From: Otis tarda
Lineage: Eukaryota; Chordata; Aves; Otidiformes; Otididae
Length of the DNA: 64,000 bases
Assembly (NCBI GenBank): GCA_026413225.1
Contig: CM048591.1
Span: 77,054,009-77,118,008, forward strand
Reading direction: 5' to 3'
Both the position numbers and the translations under genes were made by a program. Of this stretch, positions 1 to 11,609 are shown in pieces (the stretch's first letter is position 1; every line of letters starts with the position of its first letter). The notes under the pieces are model-generated. The model was not told the origin of the DNA, did not search any database, and was given only the letters and a program-made list of their open reading frames with translations.

Positions 1-3000
1 TTTCAGTCATTGATCCAGCCAATGAAGGCAAAAGAACAAAAGACAAAAGAAAAGGCAGAAAATGTCAGTGAAGAGCTACGCAGATAGTGTCACCCAAGAG
101 AATCGTAATGGCTACTTCAGATTTCTAAGAAACTGCACTGGGAAGGATGAAGGTGGTGAGGAAAACCAAACACTTCTGTCAGGGGTTACCCTTCCCTGAG
201 GTAATGCCAATACAAAACAAGAAGAGCTGAAGGGAGCTAATTTGCATAAGTATTTGGAACGTGATTTGAGGGCAGCAGCATTCTGAGAATAAGAGGGCGA
301 AATTTTAGAAAACAGGAGAAAGCTAGCTTTTGGAGATGTGGCCACTGAGACAGAGGGAGTCAGTTGAGTAAATGTTTAGGCTGGGTCAGAAGAGCCTGGA
401 GCCTGTTAGCAGAAATTACGCAGAAATAGAAATAGCAAGCAGGAGTAAAAAGCTCTTGCTAACATTCATTTCTTTTAAAGAAATCTGTTGCAGTATCTCA
501 AGGCTATTTGTTTCGCTGAGAGTTTAATTAGACACCTGATTTTATCAAGGGATGTTCTGCATTGCCCTGTCTTGTCACTGCAATAATTTCTGATAAAAGG
601 TTTATCTTCCAGCAGCTTGAGGTGCATTAATCTCTTATGCTTTGTCAGTGTCTGTCAGCTTGCAGTGTATTAATACAGTGTGTGTATGTTACAGGAAAAT
701 CAAGAGATGGCACAACAGAATTGTATTTAATTGTATCTTGAATAACCTCTGCTTAATTAACTAAAGAATCTCTCCAGAGTTTTCAAAGTGAGCTGCATAA
801 TTTTTCAGAATTGGCCAGTTTGCATTTATCCTCGTGTGAAATACTTAGATATTTTAAAGTGAACTAGTAGCAACTGTTGATTTACTGTTTATCCATGACC
901 TCATTTAAGCTTTACTTACTTTTTTTTTTTTCTGCTTTTACTGCTCATGGGCAAAGGTGTTCATAGTGTTGTTCCAGACCTGGGATCTGTTAGCCGGTGT
1001 GCAGTGTGCCAACCTTACACACAGAGCAGAGGTATTTATTTACTTAATTTCCGTGCAGAGATGTGTGCTAGGTGGTAAATCCACAAAGCTAGCGCACCTG
1101 GTTACCAATGCATTACATATTTATACAGTTTGTACAGCGGTTCTGCCTTTCTGTCACAGTGACCTAACTAGAATTGGTTAGTGCTTTTTTTATGTTAGTT
1201 TAAAGACACAATACTTCCTAAATTTACCAGGCATGCTTGGTGAGTAGGGGTCTTTATCTGAGGAGGGGGCGATTTTAGCAATAGAGGTGTGGTTTTCATA
1301 TTATGATGAGAGAGTTCACTTTGAGGACTCTGATTAGTAGGATTTTGCTGACCATTCACAATCTTTATCGATGTTCTGCACCTGTAAGGATATACGTCCC
1401 CTTAGTTTAATAAATGTTTTCGTGCTCCGGATCCCTCCTTTTCTGTTTGGGCTTCTTCAGCAGGTCTGCTCTCCTTGAGCTTGTCCTGCAGTTTCTTTGT
1501 TCTGGCAAATTTACAGCATCATCTCGCTCTGTCAGGGCCATGCCTGCTGTGTTACTCCTCGCTTATCTTGGTTCTCCCTTTGCCATGCCAATCCTTGCTG
1601 ACTTCGTGCTCCTTTGACAATCATCCAGCTTTCAGCACTTTCTGGGGCAAGATATTTCTTTTTTATCAGTCTCAGTTTCTCTTCCAGGTAGAGTCGTTAG
1701 CAGGGTATGCATTCTTTATACAAATAACTTGGCTTGCTCAAACCAGATCTGTTTCACAAAATATTCATTGTCCTTGCCTAATGGAAAATTTCATAAAAAC
1801 TCATTAATGTAAATTTCATGAAAATTTCATTAATGTATATTAGTAATAAACTGTATTGAAAATAACTAATGGGTGGTGGATGGGAATGCAATAGTCCTTG
1901 CACTGAAGGAGTTTAAAAATGCTTATTTTCTACCCAGTGACTCCGCTGCGAAGCGATTAACTTTCAGTGTAGGGAATCTAGCTGGATTTTGGGTGACTGT
2001 GTCAAAACTCTGGTACTTCAGTGTCCTTCAGGTGTGTATTTCATAACACACCGACTTGTGTTGGACTTTTTAAATGTAAGAAAGACAAACATAGTTAAAG
2101 CATTAAACATTTTTCCAAGAAGTGCTGAAAAATGTTCTTTCTCTCTTGTTGAAATGTTGCAATTTCTGCAGATTAAGAAAATTATTAGGCATACCAGTAA
2201 GACTTATCATCAGTTACTTCGTTGTTGCAAAGAGAAGTACTTTTCAGTGTTTTAAAAAACATGACTGAAACAGTTTTAACGCTGCCAGTATGTCATTCAG
2301 CGCCCAGCTCCATAGGTAGTTCTAATTTAACTGTTTTGTCCTCAGTGTCATTTTTTTTTTTCCTATTGTGTTGCTGGTGTTCAGCACACAACTGAGAGCT
2401 TTGCATTGATCTGAAGACTTTGCTCAATGTAAATGTCTCTCCAGAAAAACAAAGCCAATTTAGTCAATTGTTTAACTGCTCGTGTAGCCACTGGCACTGT
2501 TAAGATGCTCTATAAAACTCAGTATCAAAACAGTTTTTGAAACACTGCAGTGTTCAAACTTTTGCTCTCCTCCCTCCCTCGTATTCTGGGGACGTTCTGC
2601 AACTATTTCTCGAGGAAATCATATTCTAGAATGAGTCATGCAATGTGATATCAGGCAGATTAAATTTTTTTTTTTTTGGGAAAAGCTGAATGCTGTTTAC
2701 GTAGGGAGGCTGGCTTTAGTCTGAACGCCAGGCGTGCTATGGGTAGGATGCCGTTTGATTTTGATGTATTTGATCTGGCGGCACTCAATTTACTGTCTCT
2801 GCCGTGTGTCTGATCAGGTGTTCGTGTTAGGCAAAGATGAATAGTCCTTTGAAGGCTTGCAGACTTTTGATGAACAAGATAAAATTAATGTGCCTGACTG
2901 ATTTTTTCGGTGTGATATAGCCAATTAAGCCATTCAGTACCTTGCAGTTAATGAATATCCTTCTCGGTTTCTGACCTTGTGCGAGCTGTTCTGTTTCATA

Positions 3001-6000
3001 TCTCTCATGTAAGAGATGCACGTACTGGTGAGACACTTGTTTGCTGCTTCTGATGTGCATTATAAAATCAGCAGCTAGACTGTCCTGTAGCTAATGATAA
3101 ATATTTTATGGCGTTAAATTTTAGACAAATACAGAAATCTTCTGTGTAGTGCCAGAGGGGCAAGAACTCAGAAGCTTTTTTGTTGTCTGTGTTTGGTTAA
3201 GATGGCTTATGCTGCAGTTCATGTAATTATAAGACAAGAAAACCTATAGCTGTTGGTTTTGTTGGTAGCTGTGAGCCAAGTTCTGTTTCCAAGCTTTTTC
3301 TACTCAATTCTGGAGCCTAGAACAAAGCAGATGGCAGAGGTCACTGGCTGACATGCAGTTTCAGTCTGTGCTGGCTCTCTGTATGCTGCTGGCAGACCCA
3401 ATGCGTGGGAAGAAGTTGAAACCTTTTTCCAGAAACTAATTCTTGTGCAGGACTTCATTTTCAGCTGTGGTAAAGCCCCTGTGCTCTATCCAGAAAACCT
3501 AACTACCTCCCAGGAGCTCTTAGATTCTTTTTTGGTTCCCAAAGCTAGAAAATTCTACCTATTCATTTCAGCATTGGTGCAAAGAAACCCAGCTGATTCT
3601 ACCTGGCTCTAAATTCTTGGAGATAGGCAACAAAACTCTTTCCAGCAGGAAAAAGCAAACACTGACTTCCTGCTGCTCTGTTTGCTGGATGAGGAATGAT
3701 TATCAAATGAAACTTCACGCACAGCAGAGAAAGTCTGAAGTTCTAGGAGGCTTGGTGGAAAGTAGAAAGTTATCGAACTCTGCTAATTGAAGGTGAGAAA
3801 TGGAGCTTCCACTTTTCATTTTGAAGACATCTATACTCCTACAGTTAAAGGTTTATTGCTCTCTTTGGCACAGACTTTTCATCTTCTGTTTACAGTTTTA
3901 TTAACTCAGTTTTAAAATATTGAATATTATTTGCATTATTAGGGTGTTTTGATGTTCTACATTGCTGTAGACAGTATAGCATTAATATGAAAACTGCTTT
4001 ATGCCACAATAACTGGCTTCTGCAATGTGGTTTTCTACTGCATTTTAATGAAAATAACAGTAATGCCGTGTGGGAGTCAGCTGCAGTCCAGGAAATGTTT
4101 TGTTTTGTGTCCTCCCCCCTCCCCGGCCCCCTCACAGCAGTCAGATGCGTTGATTGCCTGGCTTTCAGACTAAAAAGATAAGGTGGATGGCACATGGTTC
4201 TGTGTGCGGAAGGCACACTGGCTGTGAGGCTGCACGGTATTCGAGCACATAGCACGTGGCGTATAGGATTCCAGATGATATGTTAGGTGTAAGCGACTTA
4301 GGTTTGTTTTGGTAAGCTGAAAGTGAGTTCCTCAGCTTTAGAAAGTTTAAATGTATCAGTCGTCTAATCTGGAATATCTGTATTTAATGGATTTCGTACA
4401 GAGGTACTGTTTCCTAGTTGCCTAAGGCAGAAGAACTGAGCAGCTTCCTTGTTTACAGATGCCTCCTTACGTTAACCAAGACTAGAAAAATTGCATAGGA
4501 ATCGTCCTAAAAATTATGTGACAGAAAAAGGTATGTTTGTAGTATCATGAATTGTATCTCCTTCTGCTTTTCCGAGTAGACCCTTTTTAGCACTATGTGA
4601 ACATGCAAAGTATTGTCTGTTTTGGTTCCAAATTCTTGCTTGTTTTGCTTTCTAATTTTCCTTAAAACTTGGAATTTTGAGAGAATTCTGTTCCTTTCCT
4701 GTGAGTATAAAGTACTAGAAAAAATAGTGTCTAAAATAACAAATACACACAAATGGAGCTTTTCAAGAACATTCAAGGTTTGCCTGTGCCCCCTGAAGGC
4801 GATGCATTGAAAGACAGCACCTGTCTCAAGCCTTGTTAAATAATTTCAAATGTTTAGAAGCCAGATGTTATCCGCAGCTGTGCAGTCTTCTGCACTTTTT
4901 GCCCGTGCTCTGTCGTGCTGTTCCTCCAGACAAACGTTAACTTCAGGCCTATTTGTAGCAACGTTCTGCATAATACAGGCTGTAATTAGTCACGTATTGC
5001 CAGAAGCCTCTGTCAGCTGCAGAACTGCAGGCTAATACGGAGTCTACTTGATCTTGCTAGCTAGTGTTTTTAAATATGCATATCTTGGCATTGAAGACCT
5101 GTCATACTGTAGATCAACCATTTACTAACTAAAATAAAAAGCATAAGAAAGCATGCTTTGCGATTATTCCTGCTTGTTTCCGCTTATACTTTTGTTTTGC
5201 TGTAACGATGATCACAAATGACAGAACTCAGGTGGTTGTACATTTTATTATTTAGGAAAGAAACACCAGCACTGCCACCTCAGGGGTTTTTGGCCAGTTA
5301 CCGTATTGCTTGACTCGCCAACAGGATGTACCAGGCCTTTCATCCACGTGCAGGCAAAATACAGTAGTGTATTTTGTTCACTTTCGGTGTCGTAAGGGAT
5401 GCAAAAGAACAAAAGGTGTTGGCATGACTGAACTGCAATTAATTATGGGTTGTTGTGTTTCTAAGCACAGAGATCTTGACATATTTATTTGCTTGACAAA
5501 TGCTCTGGAGAATCCATACCAAAGTTTTGAGACTTACTGTTTGGAGAGGTCATGACACCCAGGAGAAAAGGGTCCTGGGCAACACAGAGAGCATTTTGAA
5601 ATGGAGCAGTTAAGCAAGACAGAGCTACTCAAAATCTTTGCAAGTCCCTTCCTAAGGAACAAGCTATCAGTCAGTTGCTTGCTGTGTCACTCTTTTTTTT
5701 CAGCAAAGAAGAATGACTTCATTCTGTTGATTTATTCTGATACGATTGATGTAATGTGTGTTACTTTTGCTGCTGTTGAGATAGCTGATGAGAGCGACAG
5801 AGGAAAAAAGAGATGGAGTAGTAAAAGTGTGATTATCCTACCGCTCTTAGGATGCAACAGGACGTGGCTAGTCATGGGCAAGCGCTTCGGTTTGTAAGAC
5901 TGCTGTCAGCTGTGGCTGGGAAATTTGTTTTAGCAAACCAGGTTTGGTTTGATTTCAGAGTTAGGTGAAAACAGTGTGCATGTGTGTGCATGAATGCATG

Positions 6001-7162
6001 GAAGGGAGGGAAGTAGGTGAAGCGAGGAGAAGACACAGGGAAGATGAGCAGAAGCTTTGGTATTAGACAGAAGTCCCTGCTGCGCCGCTCTCTCATTGCC
6101 ACATGGCTTCATTGGAGTGATAATTTCTGTACTAATGGTTTGTACGTTAATGGGAGAGGCAAAATAAAGTACCAAGATATTTACTGAGTGAATTCCAGCA
6201 CCTTTTCTGGTAACTTGTTTTCCCGTGTCTTAATTCAAAGTTCTGGATGGAAAGGGGGGCCTTCATTGCCCCACCTCTAATCATCATCAGTGTTTAATCC
6301 TGTTTTATAACGGGCCTACTCGGGACCATTTATTTCAAATTTTGTCATCATCTTAATAGTATGGCAACGATAATGCAGTACTTCAAAGCATCAGTAGCTC
6401 TTCAGTCTTTCTTATTTCCGTAACGCTCTTATTAACAGTTAGTGTTACAGGTCACGGATTTCCACACGTGCCTTGCAATTTAGTTGCTGGGTAAGGCAGA
6501 TCTGCAGGTCTCAGTTATTGAAAAAGTGCAGACTGCTGGTGCACAAGAGTGTGATGACAGATGGCACAGTGATGACAGATTGCAGGAGGGTTGCACTACT
6601 GTGTCACTGTCACATTATGTGGGTACAGCCTTCAGAAGCTGCTGGCCTGTTCCCGTTCCCTGCCCAGAGTCTGCAGGCACGTTGTCCTTCAGAAAGCACT
6701 TGAGAAGGGAAAGAGGAGAGGTTTTCTGTCATTGCAGCTTCCTAGGGCATCCTGGCTAAGGTAGTCATTGTTTGGTTTTTATGAATTCCATCGGGAAGAG
6801 AGTGGTTTTCAGCTACATATAGTGCATGATGGAGTCAATTTTTCAGCACTTTGAGGTTTGGCAGAAAAAAGGATCAACATCATTATTGACTAAATTTGTT
6901 AGGAGCCGGGCAGAACTAAAACCCATGAGTTTATTTTTAAAATATGGAAAAGTTTATTACTGTGTGGCTGAAATCTTTGTGGGGCCTAAGGCTGAGGTAT
7001 TAAGAGACAGAGTAAAACTATTTGATGTTATCCTTCTTCTCAGTACTAAAAATGAAGACTGAGATTTGAGAAGGCCACAATGTGAGCATGCTTTTTTTTT
7101 TTTAACAAACCTTGTTGAAAAGTGAGTTATTTATGACCAGTACCTGTAAAAACTTGAATTTT
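1..7162. other. Unique non-coding DNA, no gene recognised
   Basis: AT-leaning sequence with frequent stops in all frames. The longest open frames here (about 70-120 codons, for example the 121-codon minus frame at 3890-4255) show no family motif I recognise and no convincing pair of splice sites. Small items seen are a C-run tract at 4111-4131 with only three long C runs, a direct repeat of a 12-mer with an 18-bp period at 6551-6580, and short T runs. I see no CR1, LTR or RNA gene. It is either intergenic or intronic. Confidence 0.7.
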
Positions 7163-7269
7163 TATTCTATTCTATTCTATTCTATTCTATTCTATTCTAT
7201 TCTATTCTATTCTATTCTATTCTATTCTATTCTATTCTATTCTATTCTATTCTATTCTATTCTATTCTA
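7163..7269. repeat. (ATTCT)n microsatellite, about 21 units
   Basis: A pure pentanucleotide run of 107 bp (AGAAT on the other strand) with no interruption that I can find. The flanks are ordinary AT-rich DNA: a short T run on the left and an abrupt end on the right. No CR1 body adjoins it, although the unit resembles the ATTCTATG octamer of CR1 tails. Purity over this length suggests recent expansion and probable length polymorphism. ATTCT is the unit expanded in human ATXN10 (SCA10); I infer no relationship to that locus. Confidence 0.98.
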
Positions 7270-9457
7270 AATCTGATTGTTAAAAAGGGGGAAAAATTGC
7301 AAAAGCATCAATGACGACAACAAGAAAAAATAGCTCTGTTCCGGTTGTTCGGCAATATCAGGAGCTCTGGTGTTCACTGTGTTTGTTCATCAGAAAAAGA
7401 AGCATTTTAATAAAGTTCTCCTCTGAGCCTGTCAGAGGAATTGCTTTCCTAAACAGAGCTAAATGTCGACTGAGTTGTGATTCTCAATGTGCTGTGTTTT
7501 AGTTTGCATAGACAAACGAAAAAACAATGTCACTTCTGCTGTTTGGGAATCTACTGTTGTAACCCATGGGAGAAGAATAAGCTGGCATTATTTATTTATT
7601 TATTTGTTTGCTTAATATCGGAAAGGGCCAACCTAATGTAAGTAACACATTTTATTTGTGCTGCTTGATTGCCTCCGATGGAAAAAATGCCTTGAGGCCT
7701 AAAATACATTAAAGTGTTGTTTTTTTTTTCAAAATGACACTCTGACTTCCAAAAATATAATTGAGCAGAGTTACACAGTTCAGGTTTTTCCCATGTGGAA
7801 GTCATGCATCAGTTCGTGAGCAGCAGCTAGATGAAGGGATTACAGAAAGTGAAAGACAAGATTATTACTGGGCTAGCCATTATAACAATAAGCAGGAAGA
7901 GAAACCTTTTGTGCTTCTTCGTGGCAGATGTCTAATACTGTTTTCTGCAGTGCAGCTGTAGTCACTGTGAAGGGTGTCCCGTTAGACCACTCTCCTGATA
8001 ACTCAGAAATAGATTCTGCATCACCTCAGTCATTGCTGCCCTGATCAATGTCTGTTTATAATTGGTAAGTGTTAAAAAACAGACAGAAAATCAGCCCTGT
8101 CTCTCTTACTGCCCTTGGTCAGTCCCAGCAGCTTTCCTTGTTTTTGTAGGTTTGGCTTTTACAGTACTTTATACCAACTGGGGGCAAAAATGTTTTTGGC
8201 AATCCAAAATGATTGTATTATGATTAACCTGTTCTGCTTGTCTTTATATGTAAAATATGTCTGTTTTAGGGGTTGACTTCTCTTCACCAGACTGTCTATT
8301 TCTCTTTGTTGTATTGGTATGAGTTTAAAAATAGACAGGCATGTTGATCTGTGCTGATCTAGTAGTATTTTTCTTAAGTGTCTTTGATACTTTTCAGTGA
8401 GATCCTCTGACAGTCCTCCATCTCCTTAAAATGGCAAGAGAAAAAATTAGGCATGTAATAAATTGGCCTAGGAGTAAGCTACTCTCCACGTGAAGCAGCT
8501 TTCCTGCCCACAGAGGAGCTCTGCAGTACAATTACTTTCAAAACATGAAACACACTTGCTGAATGACCTAGTAAAGGCAGCGTGAGATTAATATGCTCTG
8601 CTTGCAAGTGATGTTGAGCTGCAGTTTGGGAAAAATCTCTGTGCTTCCTGAAGTATATGGTTTGAATGGTGCTAATGCACTGCTTTAGCAGAACAACTAG
8701 CCGTGGATTTTCTTACTGTTTCATTTAGGGGAGAGAAATTTTCTTACAATTAGTATTTTAGTTTCTTAGCAGATCAATTATCCAATTAATAATCCAAGTA
8801 AAAAGCTTTTATCAGAAGTGCACCGAATTTCAATTTCAAACTTCAAACAGAAATAATCAATTTTTGTGTTATTACCTAGGGATGGTAAAGCATAAACATA
8901 CAGGGAAATGAAAGGTTTTATCCACAGAAGTTTAAGGTAATATGTAATCGCATAAAAAGTGGTAGCAGTCACAAGCGAACAGCAGAGGAGGACAGTGAGA
9001 CAGTTGAAAGCAGAAGACTAAACAACCATCAGCTGCTCTGTTTAGTAATTGCTGTTTCTAAGGAAGCTACTTAGAAACTGACATATGTGATATCTTATGT
9101 GAAACTGTGATTAATTAGTTTCCTTGTCTGTCACTGAAATATGATATATGGAAAATATGCCAGACTTCCCTTCAGGATGGGAAATATACTGCTAAGAGAA
9201 TGATGGGCTTTTGGATGAAGTAAGGAAAACTGTATTTTAATTTGAATGAAAGCTGTCTTTTCTCTCCAAGGTGTTTGTTTTTCAAAACTGGACCACGTAA
9301 AAGGGAGCTGCAACCAGTGCAGTACTGGATTTGTCACTGGGCCTGGGCTATATTCGTTCATGACACCTTCCCATCTGCCTGCAGGTTCTGGATGCCTTCT
9401 GCAGGATCCATTTTGTGCCAGCAGGGTGAGTTAATTGACTTGAGCTGCTGAAAAATG
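7270..9457. other. Unique non-coding DNA between microsatellite and CR1-1
   Basis: No gene or dispersed repeat recognised. It contains a short (TTTA)n run at about 7588-7605 and short T homopolymers. Open frames are under 80 codons and look random. Confidence 0.65.
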
Positions 9458-9992
9458 AATCACAGAAGGGTTTGGTTTGGAAGGGCCCGTTAAAGCCCAC
9501 CCAGTCCAACCCCCCTGCAAGAAGCAGGACATCTCCAACCAGATCAGGTTGCTCAGAGCCCCGGCCAACCTGGCCTGGAATGTTTCTACAGATGGGGCAT
9601 CCACCCACTCTGGGCAACCTGGGCCAGTGCTCTGCCACCCTCACTGTAAAAAATTTTCTTCCTTATCTAGTCTAATTCTGCCCTTTTTTATTTTGAAACC
9701 ATGACCCCTTGTCCTGTCCCAACAGGCCCTGCTGAAGTGTCTCTCCCCACCTTTCCTGCAGCCCCCTTTGGGCACTGGGAGCCGCTCTCAGGTCTCCCCG
9801 GAGCCTCCTCTTCTCCAGGCTGAACAGCCCCAGCTCTCCCAGCCTGGCCTTACAGCAGAGCTGCTCCAGCCCTCTCAGCATCTGTGTGGCCTCCTCTGGA
9901 CCCTCTCCAACTGGTCCATGTCCTTCTGATGTTGGGGGCTCCAGAGCTGGACGCAGCGCTGCAGGGGGGTCTCACCAGGGCAGAATAGAGGG
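9458..9992 (-). mobile_element. CR1-1: 5'-truncated CR1 LINE fragment
   Basis: Read on the minus strand this is the 3' part of a chicken-repeat-1 non-LTR retrotransposon: the C-terminal part of ORF2 followed by the short 3' UTR. The plus strand shows the reverse complement of the familiar CR1 3' blocks (TTGGAAGGG, CCAGTCCAACCCCCCTGC, GATCAGGTTGCTCAGAGCC, then CTCCCCGGAGCCTCCTCTTCTCCAGG). The 3' tail is degraded to AATCACAGAAGG instead of octamer repeats. ORF2 is broken: on the minus strand the frame shifts after the residues HWPRLP, near 9610, and the upstream block is in another frame. It shares the CCAACCAGATCAGG variant with CR1-3. It is an inactive copy, older-looking than CR1-2 and CR1-4. 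Confidence 0.95.
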
Positions 9993-11236
9993 TAAGAATC
10001 CTTTCACTTAGTGCTTGATCTAATGGATGGGAAGAAAACTGCCCTTGAGAGAGATTGGGAGGGATTCCTCCAGGTTCAGCTGTGGAAGTGTCTCATGCGA
10101 TTCCTTCAGTGGTAAGTTTCAAGACACTACCCTGAGCCAAAAGTCTGTCAAGAATGTTATTTGATCAATAGAAGAATAATTCTTTTGATTGGTTTGAGAA
10201 TATTGCATAAGAACTTGTGACATAAGGAGAAAGAATTGGTAGGACTATCAGTAGCATCAAATCCCAGAATCTCTAACACTTCAGTATAACAGAAGCATAG
10301 GTGCCTGCAGAGACATGAGGCACACAAGTCACACTGGTTTATACTGCCTCCCTTGCCCAGAGGTTTTGTGTAAGTAATACCATCTTTAGTTTGTGTCAGG
10401 AATTTGAAATGACCCTGTCCTACAAAAAGCTTTCAAAAATTTGATGTTTGCAATCTTTCATCAACCGGTTCTCACCTGTTTTGACCTACTGCAGACTCAA
10501 GATACCAAAAAAAAAAAAAAAAACCCAACGCAAAAAACTGGTATCACATTTCTGAGCCAGTCCTAGCAAGACGTATTTTTGTGGTCTGCTGCGAGCACTA
10601 TATTTAATATCCTATCACTTCTGAGTAACTGTAATCTTTGTCTTTGTGTGCAAACACAAAACATTTACCTGACATCTTTAATGTAAGTGTTTGTTGTGCA
10701 GTTAATGATCTGCTAAAACAAAGGAGCTGATGTAGTTTTGGTCGAAGGAGAACTTTGGAGGTTTAAAGTGGAAGGGTCAATGTTTTTATGCCTAAAATGC
10801 TAGGGATTCTTTGTAAAAATGAATCCGTAAAGCCTTTCTCTCCCCTGTGATCTAGCAGCAGCTTGACAGTACACGTGTGCAGGTAATACACGGTTTATTC
10901 CAGGGCCGTTCCACCCACGAGCTTGTATGCTTGTGTTAGCCTGGGAGCCCGCTTGCCTCTGAGCTCTAATACTCTCTTGTTCTGTCTCAGTGTTTTTCTT
11001 TCCTTGCCTGTCCTCCCCACCCACACATGCTAAGTTTTGTTTACATGGTGTGGAATTTACCTTCATTTGCTTGTACTTTGAGTTTTGTTACTTCACGTGT
11101 GGGTTGTCTGAATGAAAATACGGTGAGTGGTTTAAGTGTATGCTTATATTTAAGATTATCCTTGCTTAATAGGCACGATTCATGTTTTTACCTTTTCCCC
11201 TCCCTTCTTATTTTTTCCTCGTATAAGTAAGCGTTG
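9993..11236. other. Unique non-coding DNA between CR1-1 and CR1-2
   Basis: No gene recognised. It includes a 17-base A run at 10507-10523 with no coding-like sequence or polyadenylation signal close upstream, so I do not treat it as a retrocopy tail. The remaining sequence has only short chance frames. Confidence 0.65.
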
Positions 11237-11609
11237 CAGAGGCTCCGGGGAGACCTGATAGCAGTCTTCCAATACCTCAAGGGGGCCTACAGGAAAGATG
11301 GGGAGAAACTGTTCAGTAGGGCCTGTTGTGATAGGACAAGGGGTAATGGGTTTAAATTAGAAGGAGGTAGGTTTAGATTAGATATTAGAAAAAAATTTTT
11401 TACAATGAGAGTTGTAGAGCACTGGCCCAGGTTGCCCAGAGAGGCGGTGGATGCCCCATCCCTGGAGACGTTCAAGGCCAGGCTGGATGAGGCTCTGAGC
11501 AACCTGATCTAGTCAGGGATGTCCCTGCTCCTTGCAGGGGGGTTGGACTGGGTGGGCTTTGAAGGTCCCTTCCAACCCTAACCATTCTATGATTCTATGA
11601 TTCTATGAT
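11237..11609 (+). mobile_element. CR1-2: 5'-truncated CR1 LINE with intact ORF2 C-terminus
   Basis: The sequence begins inside ORF2 at GGCTCCGGGGAGACCTGA and runs to the 3' octamer tail (ATTCTATG repeated about three times) ending near 11609. An uninterrupted frame ends at 11512 with the stop TAG. It carries the CR1 ORF2 C-terminal blocks [33 protein letters not shown] and APSLETFKARLDEAL. This segment lies downstream of the reverse-transcriptase core, so the copy encodes no enzyme. The preserved frame and clean tail suggest a comparatively young insertion. No target duplication is evident, as is normal for CR1. It is 116-bp identical to part of CR1-4, about 28 kb away in the same orientation. 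Confidence 0.97.

Noticed and set aside
2632-2644. TGAGTCAT next to ATGCAAT (AP-1 and C/EBP-like)
   Set aside because: A single short motif pair with no supporting context.
4111-4131. C-rich tract as a G-quadruplex
   Set aside because: Only three C runs of sufficient length, so the four-run rule is not met.
10507-10523. 17-base A run as a retrocopy tail
   Set aside because: No polyadenylation signal in the right position and no coding-like sequence upstream.
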